Shown: piece by piece, positions 11,156 to 20,687 of the stretch
Position numbering within the stretch: the stretch's first letter is position 1
Layout: each line of letters opens with the position of its first letter
Origin: Arcobacter sp. LA11
GTDB lineage: Bacteria; Campylobacterota; Campylobacteria; Campylobacterales; Arcobacteraceae
NCBI RefSeq assembly: GCF_001895145.1
Contig: NZ_BDIR01000001.1
Span: 248,001 to 312,000, forward strand
Direction of reading: 5' to 3'
Length of the DNA stretch: 64,000 nt
Made by a program: the position numbers and the translations under genes
Notes under the pieces: model-generated
What the model saw: only the letters and a program-made list of their open reading frames with translations
Told to the model about the DNA's origin: nothing
The model's database searches: none

Positions 11156-11518
11156 ATGAAAAAGTTTCAAATCATTATACTTACAGTGTTTTTTTGTCAG
11201 TTAGTTAATGCCGCTGGTCCAGAGTGTCAAACAGATGTACTTAAAACTAGAGTTTCAAATACAGGAGGTTTATATATATCGGGTAGTAATATTTCCGATG
11301 GGAGTTTTATCTTTTTATGTAACCTTAGCCATGAAATAAATAGTTTAAGTATTAATACTTGTAAATCTTGGTTAAGTATTTTACAAACAGCTCAAGTTTC
11401 TTCAAGGAAGGTAGATATTTCATATAAATATACTGATTTAAATGTTGTTTCATCTTGTTCATCGATTCCAAGTGGATCAAATGCACCTTCTCCATATTTT
11501 ATTCAATTGACAAATTAA
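11156..11518 (+). CDS. Small secreted protein of unknown function
   Basis: A 120-residue protein that I do not recognise. Residues 1-19 form a clear Sec signal peptide (KKFQIIILTVFFCQLVNA), with cleavage likely after VNA. The mature part of about 100 residues is Ser/Thr/Asn-rich and has four cysteines (near residues 23, 60, 73 and 103), consistent with two disulfides in the periplasm. AAAGGA precedes the ATG by six bases. It is monocistronic and convergent with the lsrK operon, with only nine bases between the two stops. Confidence 0.75.
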   Translation: MKKFQIIILTVFFCQLVNAAGPECQTDVLKTRVSNTGGLYISGSNISDGSFIFLCNLSHEINSLSINTCKSWLSILQTAQVSSRKVDISYKYTDLNVVSSCSSIPSGSNAPSPYFIQLTN

Positions 11519-11527
11519 ATATTTATT

Positions 11528-13093
11528 TTATAATACTCCAGGTGCTTTCCACATAGAACTTGCCAATCCTTGGTCTACAAGTTCTAATTGCTTTTTATAA
11601 ACTTCTTGCCATTTGATTTTTATTTCATCGTATAGTTTTTTATTTTCTAGATTTGGTATGTATTCTTTATCCCAAATTACCAGTTCTTTTGCAGCACTTG
11701 TAAGGTTTTCGTAAATGTTTGCTCCAACTCCTGCACTCATTGCAGCACCAAGTGCTGTGGCTTCTGTTACTTTTGGTATTTTAATTTTACAACCTGTTAC
11801 ATCGGCTAGTGTTTGACACCAAAGTTCACCTTTACTTGCTCCCCCTGCAAAAACTATTTCATCTATTTCTAGGTTTGTGAACTCTTTAATTTTATCTAGA
11901 TTTATCGAGCTAACTATACAGGCATTTTCTTGTAAGGATTTAAACATGCTTGCTTTGTTGCAAACTTCTGGATCTATTGATAGATTTAGGAAGCTTGGGC
12001 TTGCGTGGTACCATTTTCCATAGTTCATACTATCAGAAAAAATTGGAATAATTCCATATGAACCTACGGGCACCTTTTTTGCTTTTTCCTCTAAAATTGT
12101 ATATGGGTCTATTCCTAGTTCTTCTGCCTCAAACTTTTCCATATCACAAAAGGCATCTCTAAACCATCTCATGATTAGTCCACTAAAGAAAGTTATTCCT
12201 TCTGCTTGTGATTGGTTTTGTATTACGTGAGGATTTACTCTTAGACTCATGTTTTCTGGCAGTTTTGCATTTGATGATATATTTGTTATTTGTTGCCAAA
12301 AAGAACCACCTAGGATTGCAGTTTGTCCTAGTTCAACTAATCCAAGTCCAGCAGAACCTAATTGTACATCTCCTCCCCCTGTTACTACTTTTGTATTAGT
12401 TGAAAGTCCAGTTTCTAGAGAAGCTTCTTTTGTAACAGTCCCAATAACAGTTCCAACTTCATAACATGGACAGAAGATGTCATCTTTTATTCCAACTTTT
12501 GAAGCCATTGTTTTATCCCAAGTTCTTTCTTTGAGTGAGAAAATACCTGTTGTTCCACCATTACTAGGGTCAGTTGCAATTACTCCTGATAGTTTGGCTA
12601 AAATCCAATCTCCTATCATAGAGATATTGGCTACTTTTTCGTAAGTTTCTGGATGATTATTTTTAAGCCACATGATTCGTGGCAGTGCTCCTAGTGCAAA
12701 TGTTTGTCCTGAAGTTTCGTAAAACTTTTCTTCAATACCATCGAAAGATTCTTTAAGATATGCTACTTCTTTAGAAGCTCTTGCATCTACATTTGCAACA
12801 GCCCAAAGTTCTTTTCCTTCTTTATCATAAAGAACAATACCTTCTCTCATACTTGTAGCACTAAGAGCTAAAATATCATCAGGATTAACACCAGAATTTT
12901 TTATAACTTCTTTGATACAATTTTTAGTAAGAATCCAATTTGAATCAAAATCAAATGACATACTATTAGCAACTCCAGTTTCTTCCAGATGTGTCCATTC
13001 TTGCTGGCTAACTTCAATTTGATTACCTTGGGTATCAAATAAAACTGCTCTTACACTTCCTGTTCCTGCATCGATTGCTAATAAGTATTCCAT
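11528..13093 (-). CDS. lsrK: Autoinducer-2 kinase (FGGY family)
   Basis: A 521-residue FGGY sugar kinase that closely follows the LsrK pattern from end to end: LLAIDAGTGSVRAVLFD at the start, SATSMREGIVLYDKEG near residue 80, ANVDARASKEV, DPSNGGTTGIFSL, TGGGDVQLGSAGLG (with the catalytic-base Asp of the family), FSGLIMRWFRDAFC, and the ending SSMWKAPG. LsrK phosphorylates the quorum signal AI-2 (DPD) in the cytoplasm. It is the last gene of a three-gene operon with a class II aldolase and an LsrG-like protein. No lsrACDB transporter or lsrR is nearby, which is unusual. Confidence 0.9.
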   Translation of the reverse strand: MEYLLAIDAGTGSVRAVLFDTQGNQIEVSQQEWTHLEETGVANSMSFDFDSNWILTKNCIKEVIKNSGVNPDDILALSATSMREGIVLYDKEGKELWAVANVDARASKEVAYLKESFDGIEEKFYETSGQTFALGALPRIMWLKNNHPETYEKVANISMIGDWILAKLSGVIATDPSNGGTTGIFSLKERTWDKTMASKVGIKDDIFCPCYEVGTVIGTVTKEASLETGLSTNTKVVTGGGDVQLGSAGLGLVELGQTAILGGSFWQQITNISSNAKLPENMSLRVNPHVIQNQSQAEGITFFSGLIMRWFRDAFCDMEKFEAEELGIDPYTILEEKAKKVPVGSYGIIPIFSDSMNYGKWYHASPSFLNLSIDPEVCNKASMFKSLQENACIVSSINLDKIKEFTNLEIDEIVFAGGASKGELWCQTLADVTGCKIKIPKVTEATALGAAMSAGVGANIYENLTSAAKELVIWDKEYIPNLENKKLYDEIKIKWQEVYKKQLELVDQGLASSMWKAPGVL

Positions 13094-13102
13094 ATAATTC
13101 CC

Positions 13103-14269
13103 TTATTTCTTCAATTTAGCTTGCTCTAATTCCCAATATTCCATTTCAAAACTATCTGCAAGTGAGATACTTTCATATCCTCCAAGTTTGTCAGCTTTTA
13201 AAACTGCATTCATAGTATGTGAAATAACATCATCTAAAATATTTGCTTCTTTTTCATTTTTCCCAAAAGTAATAATTCCAAAATCTTTTACAACAGTATA
13301 GTTTGGAGCTGGATTTAACATGATTTCATCTTTTGAAAATTCATTAAAATAGTTTTCATATGAAGTTTTATATCTATCTATTGCATCTTGAATATTTTCA
13401 TCTTCAAGTACAAGTGGAACTCTTTTTGTTCTTATAATATGCTCAGGTGTTAAAACCCCTCTAGTAACAGTTTGTTTATCTAAAGATGAATAGTAAAGTG
13501 CTAGTGGAGTTTGATTTACTTTACAAACTATATCAACACCTTTTTCTTTTGATACTATTTCTAGTAGTGATTGAACATCAAAATCTTTTGCTTCTATATT
13601 TGGTAATTCATATGAAGCATTTTCTTCTAAAAAGTTTTCAGCAAGTGTAACTGCTTCAATCATCTTATCATAAGATTTTTTTGCATCATCATCAAAAGTA
13701 AAAATACCATGGTTGTGTAAGATTATACCTTCGCAAGTTTCCCAGTCTATATCTTTACTCATTTCATAAATTTTTTGAGCTAAAATAAAACCTGGCATCA
13801 CATAAGGAACTATTAAAAAGTTTGGAAATACTTTTTTAATATTTTCAATTCCTGATTTATTATTTGAGATTGTAACAACTGCATCAGCATGAGTATGGTC
13901 AACAAATTTAAAAGGAATGATAGCGTGTAATATAGCTTCTACAGATGGGTTAGGAGCACTTTTATCTATCATTGCAGCCTTTTGCTGTAAAACCATATCA
14001 GTATCGCTTAAAACGTCTAATTTGGCCATCTGTTTTAATACTTCAAGTTTTACAGGAGCAAAACCTTCTTCTTTGATAGAAACTAAATCCCAACCACTAC
14101 CTTTTACGTAAAGAATATCTTCACCATCTACACAACTTTTTACAGAAGTATTTCCTCCTCCATGCAAAACTAGTTCGTCACTTCTTCCTAGAAGATTTGA
14201 TGTATAAACTCTTAAAGCTAAATCACTTTTAAAAGATTTAGCTTCTTTGTCATTCCAAAGGTTATTCAT
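13103..14269 (-). CDS. Class II aldolase/adducin-type protein
   Basis: A 388-residue protein whose first 220 residues match the class II (zinc) aldolase fold: LVLHGGGNTSVK near residue 35, YVKGSGWDL near 55, the metal-binding DHTHADAV near 120 and LHNHGIFTF near 178. The C-terminal part contains RGVLTPEHIIRTK, typical of the aldolase half of the YuxG/RhaD-type bifunctional aldolase-dehydrogenases; the dehydrogenase half is absent here. Placed between lsrK and an LsrG-like gene, it may split phosphorylated AI-2 or a related deoxy-sugar phosphate, in the place LsrF holds in enteric bacteria. That role is inference. Confidence 0.85.
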   Translation of the reverse strand: MNNLWNDKEAKSFKSDLALRVYTSNLLGRSDELVLHGGGNTSVKSCVDGEDILYVKGSGWDLVSIKEEGFAPVKLEVLKQMAKLDVLSDTDMVLQQKAAMIDKSAPNPSVEAILHAIIPFKFVDHTHADAVVTISNNKSGIENIKKVFPNFLIVPYVMPGFILAQKIYEMSKDIDWETCEGIILHNHGIFTFDDDAKKSYDKMIEAVTLAENFLEENASYELPNIEAKDFDVQSLLEIVSKEKGVDIVCKVNQTPLALYYSSLDKQTVTRGVLTPEHIIRTKRVPLVLEDENIQDAIDRYKTSYENYFNEFSKDEIMLNPAPNYTVVKDFGIITFGKNEKEANILDDVISHTMNAVLKADKLGGYESISLADSFEMEYWELEQAKLKK

Positions 14270-14272
14270 CTT

Positions 14273-14560
14273 TTAACCTAAAATCTCTAAATGCTCTGTG
14301 TATTTTTTTTCACAGAATGGCTCATATGATGATTTATAAATTGCATAATGTTCTGTTTTTGCATGATTAGCTAATGCTTCTTCTTCCCAAGATTCTACTG
14401 CGTAAAACTTTCTTCTGTTTTCAGTACATTGAAAAATATCATAAAATATTACACCTGGTTCTGCTTTTGATGGTTCAACCATTGCAGTTAATAGTTCTTT
14501 CATTTTATCTTCACAACCCTCTTTAGCTATAAATGTTACTCTTTTAGTGATTGTCATTTT
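14273..14560 (-). CDS. Antibiotic biosynthesis monooxygenase-domain protein, LsrG-like
   Basis: A 95-residue ABM-fold protein (TKRVTFIAKEGCEDKMKELL at the start, then PGVIFYDIFQ and FYAVESWEEEALANHAKTEHY). The size and fold match LsrG, the isomerase acting on phospho-AI-2, and it heads the operon with the class II aldolase and lsrK, so an LsrG-like role is plausible. The ABM family is broad, so the symbol is withheld. I start it at 14560, because AAGGAT lies eight bases before that ATG; the in-frame codon 30 bases further upstream has no ribosome site. Confidence 0.75.
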   Translation of the reverse strand, partial: KMTITKRVTFIAKEGCEDKMKELLTAMVEPSKAEPGVIFYDIFQCTENRRKFYAVESWEEEALANHAKTEHYAIYKSSYEPFCEKKYTEHLEILG

Positions 14561-14677
14561 TATATCCTTGTTATTTTTAATTGAAGTCATATTATAAAAG
14601 AATTCATCTTATAATATATATGTTTTTTAAATACTATTTTTTGATTAGTTAAAATTAAGAGTTGTAGAGAGTAAGGT

Positions 14678-15148
14678 TTAAAGAACAAACCTTACTAATA
14701 GTTCATACGTTCCAGCTGCTGCAATACCACCTGCGATACCAGCAACAATATCATCACCCATAACTCCCCAGCCACCAGAAACTTTTTCATCTATTTTACC
14801 TATAATAGATGGTTTCCAGATATCAAAAAGTCTGAAGAAAACAAAAGCTAAAATTCCCATGATGATAAAATTTTCTTGAGTAATCCCAGAAATAGAAAGT
14901 GCTATCCACATCCCTGCAAGTTCATCTATTACGATTTCTTTACTATCATGCTCTCCCACTTCTTTTTCATAAATATCTATTTGTTTTACAGCAATTGCAG
15001 TAACAAGAAAAGCAAGTAAAAAAAGAGTTGATACATGTATATATTGAAGTAGGGCAAGTCCAAAAATAAGTGAAAGAAAACTTCCTACAGTTCCTGGTGC
15101 TTTTGGACTTAGTCCACTATAAAAAACAGTTAAAAAAAGCTTTCTCAT
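14678..15148 (-). CDS. pgpA: Phosphatidylglycerophosphatase A
   Basis: A membrane enzyme of about 156 residues that removes phosphate from phosphatidylglycerol phosphate to give phosphatidylglycerol. Family features: SGLSPKAPGTVGS near the N-terminus, the acidic EIVIDELAGMW motif in the middle, FFRLFDIWKP, and GGWGVMGDDIVAGI near the end. About four membrane segments are seen. I prefer the ATG at 15148, which gives the usual MRKLFLTVFYSG start, over a TTG 18 bases upstream inside the preceding gene. The ATG abuts the stop of the regulator gene. Confidence 0.92.
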   Translation of the reverse strand: MRKLFLTVFYSGLSPKAPGTVGSFLSLIFGLALLQYIHVSTLFLLAFLVTAIAVKQIDIYEKEVGEHDSKEIVIDELAGMWIALSISGITQENFIIMGILAFVFFRLFDIWKPSIIGKIDEKVSGGWGVMGDDIVAGIAGGIAAAGTYELLVRFVL

Positions 15149-15149
15149 A

Positions 15150-16034
15150 CTATTTTTTCTTCTCAATTCCTAGTTTCTTTCTCTTTTCCCAAAGAGATTT
15201 TCTAGAAATTCCAAGTTTTTTAGATAGTTCTGTATCTGGGTATTTTGACTGGTAAGATAGAACCATCATTTTTACATAATCATTGATTGTCATGATATTA
15301 TTTGTCATCATCATAGTTGATGATTTTTCAAATTCTATTTTATTAAAAGGAAAGTCTTCTTCTTTTTCAAGAGAAACAATGATACATTTTTTATCTTCAA
15401 TTAATTTATTTAAATTATCTTTTGAACTTTTTTTAAGAGAGTGGTAATCTGTAAGGTAAAGTATTCCATTAAATTTTTCATTTACTCTTTTTTGCCAGTT
15501 ATCTGAGTTTAAAGAGATAAATTTCATTTGTAAATCTAATTTTCTAGTTAATTCAAATGCAAGTTTATCCGCACTAATTTGAGAGTTTGTTTCAATAAGA
15601 ATTGGAAAAGACGTTGGTAAAACATAGCCAGTTGTATCAACTTCGTTAAATTGAAACTCTAGATATTCTCTTAAAGTATGAAGCTCTTTTCTCAATGACT
15701 TGCATTCTCTATAGTGATAGATTTTCCTTACAAGCTCATCCATGATAAATGGCTTCATAATATAATCTTTTGCACCTTCTTTGATTGGATCAGTTACAGT
15801 TTCATCGGAAATATAAGATACTAAAAGAAGAATAATAGAATCACTATATCTTCTAATAATTGTTTTGCATAAAGCAGCAGGTAATGATGTAGATAAAAGT
15901 ATAATATCGTAATCTTTTGTAAGATTATCAATATTAGGTGATTCTACAAAATCACAATTGTGTCCATCATCTAGTAATCTTGACACAACTTTTTGTGCAA
16001 GATAAATTTCACTCTCTATAATTAATATATTCAT
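15150..16034 (-). CDS. Atypical orphan response regulator of the HP1021 family
   Basis: A 294-residue regulator. Residues 1-120 resemble a receiver domain, but the usual phospho-acceptor Asp is replaced by Ser (DIILLSTSLP), so it should not be phosphorylated in the normal way. The last 45 residues form a Fis-like helix-turn-helix (ELSKKLGISRKSLWEKRKKLG). The middle is a reduced linker domain. Location directly after ispDF is the same as for HP1021 of Helicobacter and Cj1608 of Campylobacter, orphan regulators of metabolism and replication (established for those species). It has four cysteines, of interest because HP1021 is redox-responsive. It overlaps ispDF by four bases. Confidence 0.85.
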   Translation of the reverse strand: MNILIIESEIYLAQKVVSRLLDDGHNCDFVESPNIDNLTKDYDIILLSTSLPAALCKTIIRRYSDSIILLLVSYISDETVTDPIKEGAKDYIMKPFIMDELVRKIYHYRECKSLRKELHTLREYLEFQFNEVDTTGYVLPTSFPILIETNSQISADKLAFELTRKLDLQMKFISLNSDNWQKRVNEKFNGILYLTDYHSLKKSSKDNLNKLIEDKKCIIVSLEKEEDFPFNKIEFEKSSTMMMTNNIMTINDYVKMMVLSYQSKYPDTELSKKLGISRKSLWEKRKKLGIEKKK

Positions 16035-17155
16035 TGTCTTTCCCAGTCATAATATTTTAATGTAGCAATACTTTGTACTGCTACTCCCTCAGCTCTCCCT
16101 ACAAAGCCAAGTTTTTCTGCCGTAGTCGCTTTTATGTTTACAAATTGTTTTTCAATATTTAATAACTTTCCTATTGTTGATTTTATCTCTTGTTTATGAG
16201 GATTTATTTTTGGTTTTTGTGCAATAATAGTTAAATCAATATTTACAATTTCGTAACCTACATTGTAAATGAATTTAACAATATCTTCTAATAAAACTTT
16301 TGAATCTATTCCTTTATATTGGGCATCAGTATCTGGGAAAAATTCTCCAATATCTCCTGCTCCTGCTGCTCCTAATAAGGCATCAATTAGTGAATGAATA
16401 AGAACATCTCCATCACTATGAGCTTTAAATCCATAAGGTACATCAATATTTATTCCACCTAAATACATTTTTTTATTTTCTTCAAAAGGGTGAATATCAA
16501 AACCAGTACCTGAAAAGAAGTTTTTAGAAGGTGATTTTATACACTCAATAGCTTCTATATCTTCTCCAAAAGTTAATTTTTTACTTTTTATACTTCCTTG
16601 AATATATTTAATTTTTCCACCAATATTTTTTATTGCACTACTATCATCTGTAAATTCAGTATCTGTATCAAGTGCTTTATTAAGAATTTTTGTATTTGAT
16701 AATTGAGGTGTTTGGATAAGTTTTACTTCATCCCTGTTAATAGTTTCATTTTTATAAACAACTGTATCGCTAACATTTAGTGCTGGGACAATACAATCTG
16801 CTTCATTTTTATTTTCAATTAAATCTAATATAATATTTTTTGGTATGCAAGCTCTAGCTACATCTGTTACCATTACAAATTGGGTAGTTACTTTTTGTAA
16901 TGCATTTTTCATAGACTCTTGTCTATTCTCTCCACCTTCAACAAAAATAAAATCATCTGAAAAGTTTCTCATGTAATTTAGTTCATTTTTATGAGAAGTG
17001 ATTATGATATTTTTAAAATCTGAAAAGTTTTGAAGTCGGTTTGTAACAAATAACCACAATGGTAAGTTTCCAGTTCTAAGCCACTGTTTTTTAGGTTGCA
17101 GTCCAAATCTAGAGGAGTTACCTGCACATAATACTATTAATGTAACATTTGACAA
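16031..17155 (-). CDS. ispDF: Bifunctional IspD/IspF enzyme of the MEP isoprenoid pathway
   Basis: A 374-residue fusion. Residues 1-205 are the IspD cytidylyltransferase (LIVLCAGNSSRFG with the CTP-binding loop, later VTDVARACIP). Residues 215-374 are the IspF cyclodiphosphate synthase (GTGFDIHPF, AHSDGDVLIHSLIDALLGA, GDIGEFFPDTD, LGFVGRAEGVAV), with the zinc ligands present. The fusion is characteristic of Campylobacterota and Alphaproteobacteria. The start is a TTG at 17155 with AAAGGG nine bases upstream; no in-frame ATG fits. It opens the ispDF-regulator-pgpA operon. Confidence 0.96.
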   Translation of the reverse strand: MSNVTLIVLCAGNSSRFGLQPKKQWLRTGNLPLWLFVTNRLQNFSDFKNIIITSHKNELNYMRNFSDDFIFVEGGENRQESMKNALQKVTTQFVMVTDVARACIPKNIILDLIENKNEADCIVPALNVSDTVVYKNETINRDEVKLIQTPQLSNTKILNKALDTDTEFTDDSSAIKNIGGKIKYIQGSIKSKKLTFGEDIEAIECIKSPSKNFFSGTGFDIHPFEENKKMYLGGINIDVPYGFKAHSDGDVLIHSLIDALLGAAGAGDIGEFFPDTDAQYKGIDSKVLLEDIVKFIYNVGYEIVNIDLTIIAQKPKINPHKQEIKSTIGKLLNIEKQFVNIKATTAEKLGFVGRAEGVAVQSIATLKYYDWERQ

Positions 17156-17211
17156 AAAGACCCTTTGAGTAAAAAAGTTACATATTATACTTAATTGTAA
17201 CTTATGAAATC

Positions 17212-18033
17212 TTAAAAATCATTTTCTAGTTTAAATTTGATAGAGTCGATTGATTGAAGAAGTGGTTCTACATCAATATTATACTCTGTAGCTTTAGTTA
17301 AAGCTCTTTGAATATTTTGGTCTGATAATGGATTTCTAACATCACATAAAATCTTTATAATCTCAAGTATTTGTGCTTTTTTAATATAGTCTTTTGGACA
17401 ATGTTCCAAGTCTTCAACAAAACCAATTGAGAAGATTAGGTTATGACTTAAATTCCAATGTTTAAAAATATTTGCAGTAATTCTTGCACACGAGTATCCT
17501 AAAAATTCTTTTTCCACTGAAGATGTATTTTTATTCACTTCAAGTTGTTCTAAAAATGCTTCTGTTTCTCCATTTTCATTTAAAACTTCTGAAATTACAA
17601 ATTTTCCAGTTTCTTGTAAGAATGCAGGTAAAAGTAAATCTTCTTTTAAATCAAAACTAATTTTTGAAACCCAAGTATTAACTAAATTTGAAGCAAGATT
17701 TGATGAGAACATAAAATCATCTGTACCAACACCATATGCCGATAGATTTGATTGAATTAAATTTTGGATAACTGAACCTAAAGCTATAGAAATAGTAAAG
17801 TTTACTCCTAATAGAGAAATAGCACGACTTGGTGTTTCTACTTCACTTACAAAACCAAACATTGCAGAGTTTGCAACTCTTAAAACAGTCGTGATTATCA
17901 AGGGATCTTGTTCAATAATTTTTAAAAGATCCAAAGGCTCTTTATTAGACATTCTTCTAAATTCTTCTAACTCTAAAACACTTTTTGGTAATGGAGGAAG
18001 TGAATCTATTTTTTCTATAATAAGCTTTTTCAT
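17212..18033 (-). CDS. HDOD domain signalling protein
   Basis: A 273-residue cytoplasmic protein with an HDOD domain over most of its length: IDSLPPLPKSVLELEEFRR at the start, DPLIITTVLRVANSAMFG near 45, and AISLLGVNFTISIALG near 75, the usual HDOD sequence landmarks. HDOD proteins are catalytically inactive relatives of HD phosphohydrolases and often link to motility or c-di-GMP signalling. It follows an unknown helical protein gene on the same strand after a 24-base gap and probably shares its transcript. Confidence 0.85.
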   Translation of the reverse strand: MKKLIIEKIDSLPPLPKSVLELEEFRRMSNKEPLDLLKIIEQDPLIITTVLRVANSAMFGFVSEVETPSRAISLLGVNFTISIALGSVIQNLIQSNLSAYGVGTDDFMFSSNLASNLVNTWVSKISFDLKEDLLLPAFLQETGKFVISEVLNENGETEAFLEQLEVNKNTSSVEKEFLGYSCARITANIFKHWNLSHNLIFSIGFVEDLEHCPKDYIKKAQILEIIKILCDVRNPLSDQNIQRALTKATEYNIDVEPLLQSIDSIKFKLENDF

Positions 18034-18057
18034 CTATAGTTCCTATGTAAAATTCAA

Positions 18058-18987
18058 TTATTCTTTTAAGGATAGTATAATATCAATTAATTGTTTATAC
18101 TCATCTGTATTAAGTTGTAATAATTGAACTTTTTCTTTTTTCATATTATGATTTTTATGTTTTTTCAAATACTTTGTACTTTCTAGAAATTCGGAAGTTA
18201 AGGTCTTTTCAAATTGTTCTATCGTATTTGAATCAGACTCTTTATGGGATAATGAAATTTTATGAAAAAGAGATAAAACTTTTTTAAATTTATCATTTTC
18301 AAAAAATTTAATTTGCGGTTTATAATAATTTAATTTATGAATCATTTTTAATAATAAAAAAGATGAATTATTTATAAAAATCATATATTCAATATCTTTG
18401 TTATTTAATTCTTTATTTCCAAAATTTGTCGATAAAGATAGTTCATAACCATGAATTTGTCTCTCAAGATTTAAATAATACTCTTCAAATATATAGTCTA
18501 GTTCTTTATCTTTTGTGTGTATATACTGAATATGCGAGAAATAATATAACTGTTCTCCTATTAGATTATTTATAGTTTTTATATCTTTTTCTTCTAAAGG
18601 AATAAAAAATTTGAGTAAGTTTTTGGATTCTTTAAGAATCTGAAAAAAGCTATCTATATGTTTTCTTCTTTCTTTATTTGTAGCAAATGTAATACATAAT
18701 TCAGTAAAAGTTTTTATTAGTAGTATATAACATTTAAATTCTATTTTAAAAAGGTTTTTATCTTCAAAAAAGCTACTTTTTAACTCATCTTCATAAAATC
18801 TAAATAGATTAGAAACTTCATCAAAATTATAATTATTTTCTTGGAAAATAGCGAAGTTTTTAGAAAAATCAAGTTTTTTTATAATATTAAGTAAATCACC
18901 TTCAGTTTGCTCTTTAGTGTAGATTAAATCTTCAAATTGTTTTTTTGTAGAAAGATAGAGTTTTTCAGTACAAATATTATTTATCAT
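18058..18987 (-). CDS. Hypothetical protein, all-helical
   Basis: A 309-residue protein that I do not recognise. It is rich in Lys, Glu, Phe, Leu and Ile and looks alpha-helical throughout, with no signal peptide, membrane segment or cysteine cluster. It sits directly upstream of the HDOD gene and is probably co-transcribed, so a role in the same signalling process is a reasonable guess only. Very A/T-rich codon use, like its neighbours. Confidence 0.7.
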   Translation of the reverse strand: MINNICTEKLYLSTKKQFEDLIYTKEQTEGDLLNIIKKLDFSKNFAIFQENNYNFDEVSNLFRFYEDELKSSFFEDKNLFKIEFKCYILLIKTFTELCITFATNKERRKHIDSFFQILKESKNLLKFFIPLEEKDIKTINNLIGEQLYYFSHIQYIHTKDKELDYIFEEYYLNLERQIHGYELSLSTNFGNKELNNKDIEYMIFINNSSFLLLKMIHKLNYYKPQIKFFENDKFKKVLSLFHKISLSHKESDSNTIEQFEKTLTSEFLESTKYLKKHKNHNMKKEKVQLLQLNTDEYKQLIDIILSLKE

Positions 18988-19012
18988 TTATAACCTAGTG
19001 CTTTTATTTAAC

Positions 19013-19097
19013 AAGTATATAAAAACGAAACTTATATACTTAATAAATGAAAATTAACCTATTTAATTAAGTTTATATAAACAAAATTTGATATAAT
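19013..19097 (+). promoter_or_regulatory. thiC promoter region with an inverted repeat
   Basis: A 10-bp inverted repeat AAGTATATAA / TTATATACTT (19013-19022 and 19032-19041) lies upstream of a -10-like TATAAT at 19092-19097, 35 bases before the thiC start. No TPP riboswitch landmarks are visible here. Confidence 0.4.
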
Positions 19098-19122
19098 CAA
19101 CAAAAAAATATTAAATTAATAG

Positions 19123-20481
<1,359 letters not shown>

Positions 20482-20503
20482 TTAACAAGAATAAATAAAT
20501 CAA

Positions 20504-20533
20504 GAAAGGTCAAGTTTAACTTGGCCTTTTTTT
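20504..20533 (+). terminator. Intrinsic terminator after thiC
   Basis: AAAGGTCAAGTT pairs with AACTTGGCCTTT (one G-U) and is followed by a run of T. It lies 22 bases after the thiC stop. Confidence 0.85.
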
Positions 20534-20687
20534 ATAAACGAAATATTTTGGTAAATTATTTTTTACCAAAAGTTACAATTTAAAAAGAAAAAATCTTTTT
20601 TTACTTGTTAAATAGTTTAATTAAGACAAAAATTATCCTATTTAAATTATAATACAAAAAAATCTAATAAATATAAGGAAAAATAAT

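Noticed and set aside
12208-12464. Short forward frames inside lsrK
   Set aside because: They lie antisense to a strongly conserved kinase, lack ribosome sites and show no recognisable protein.
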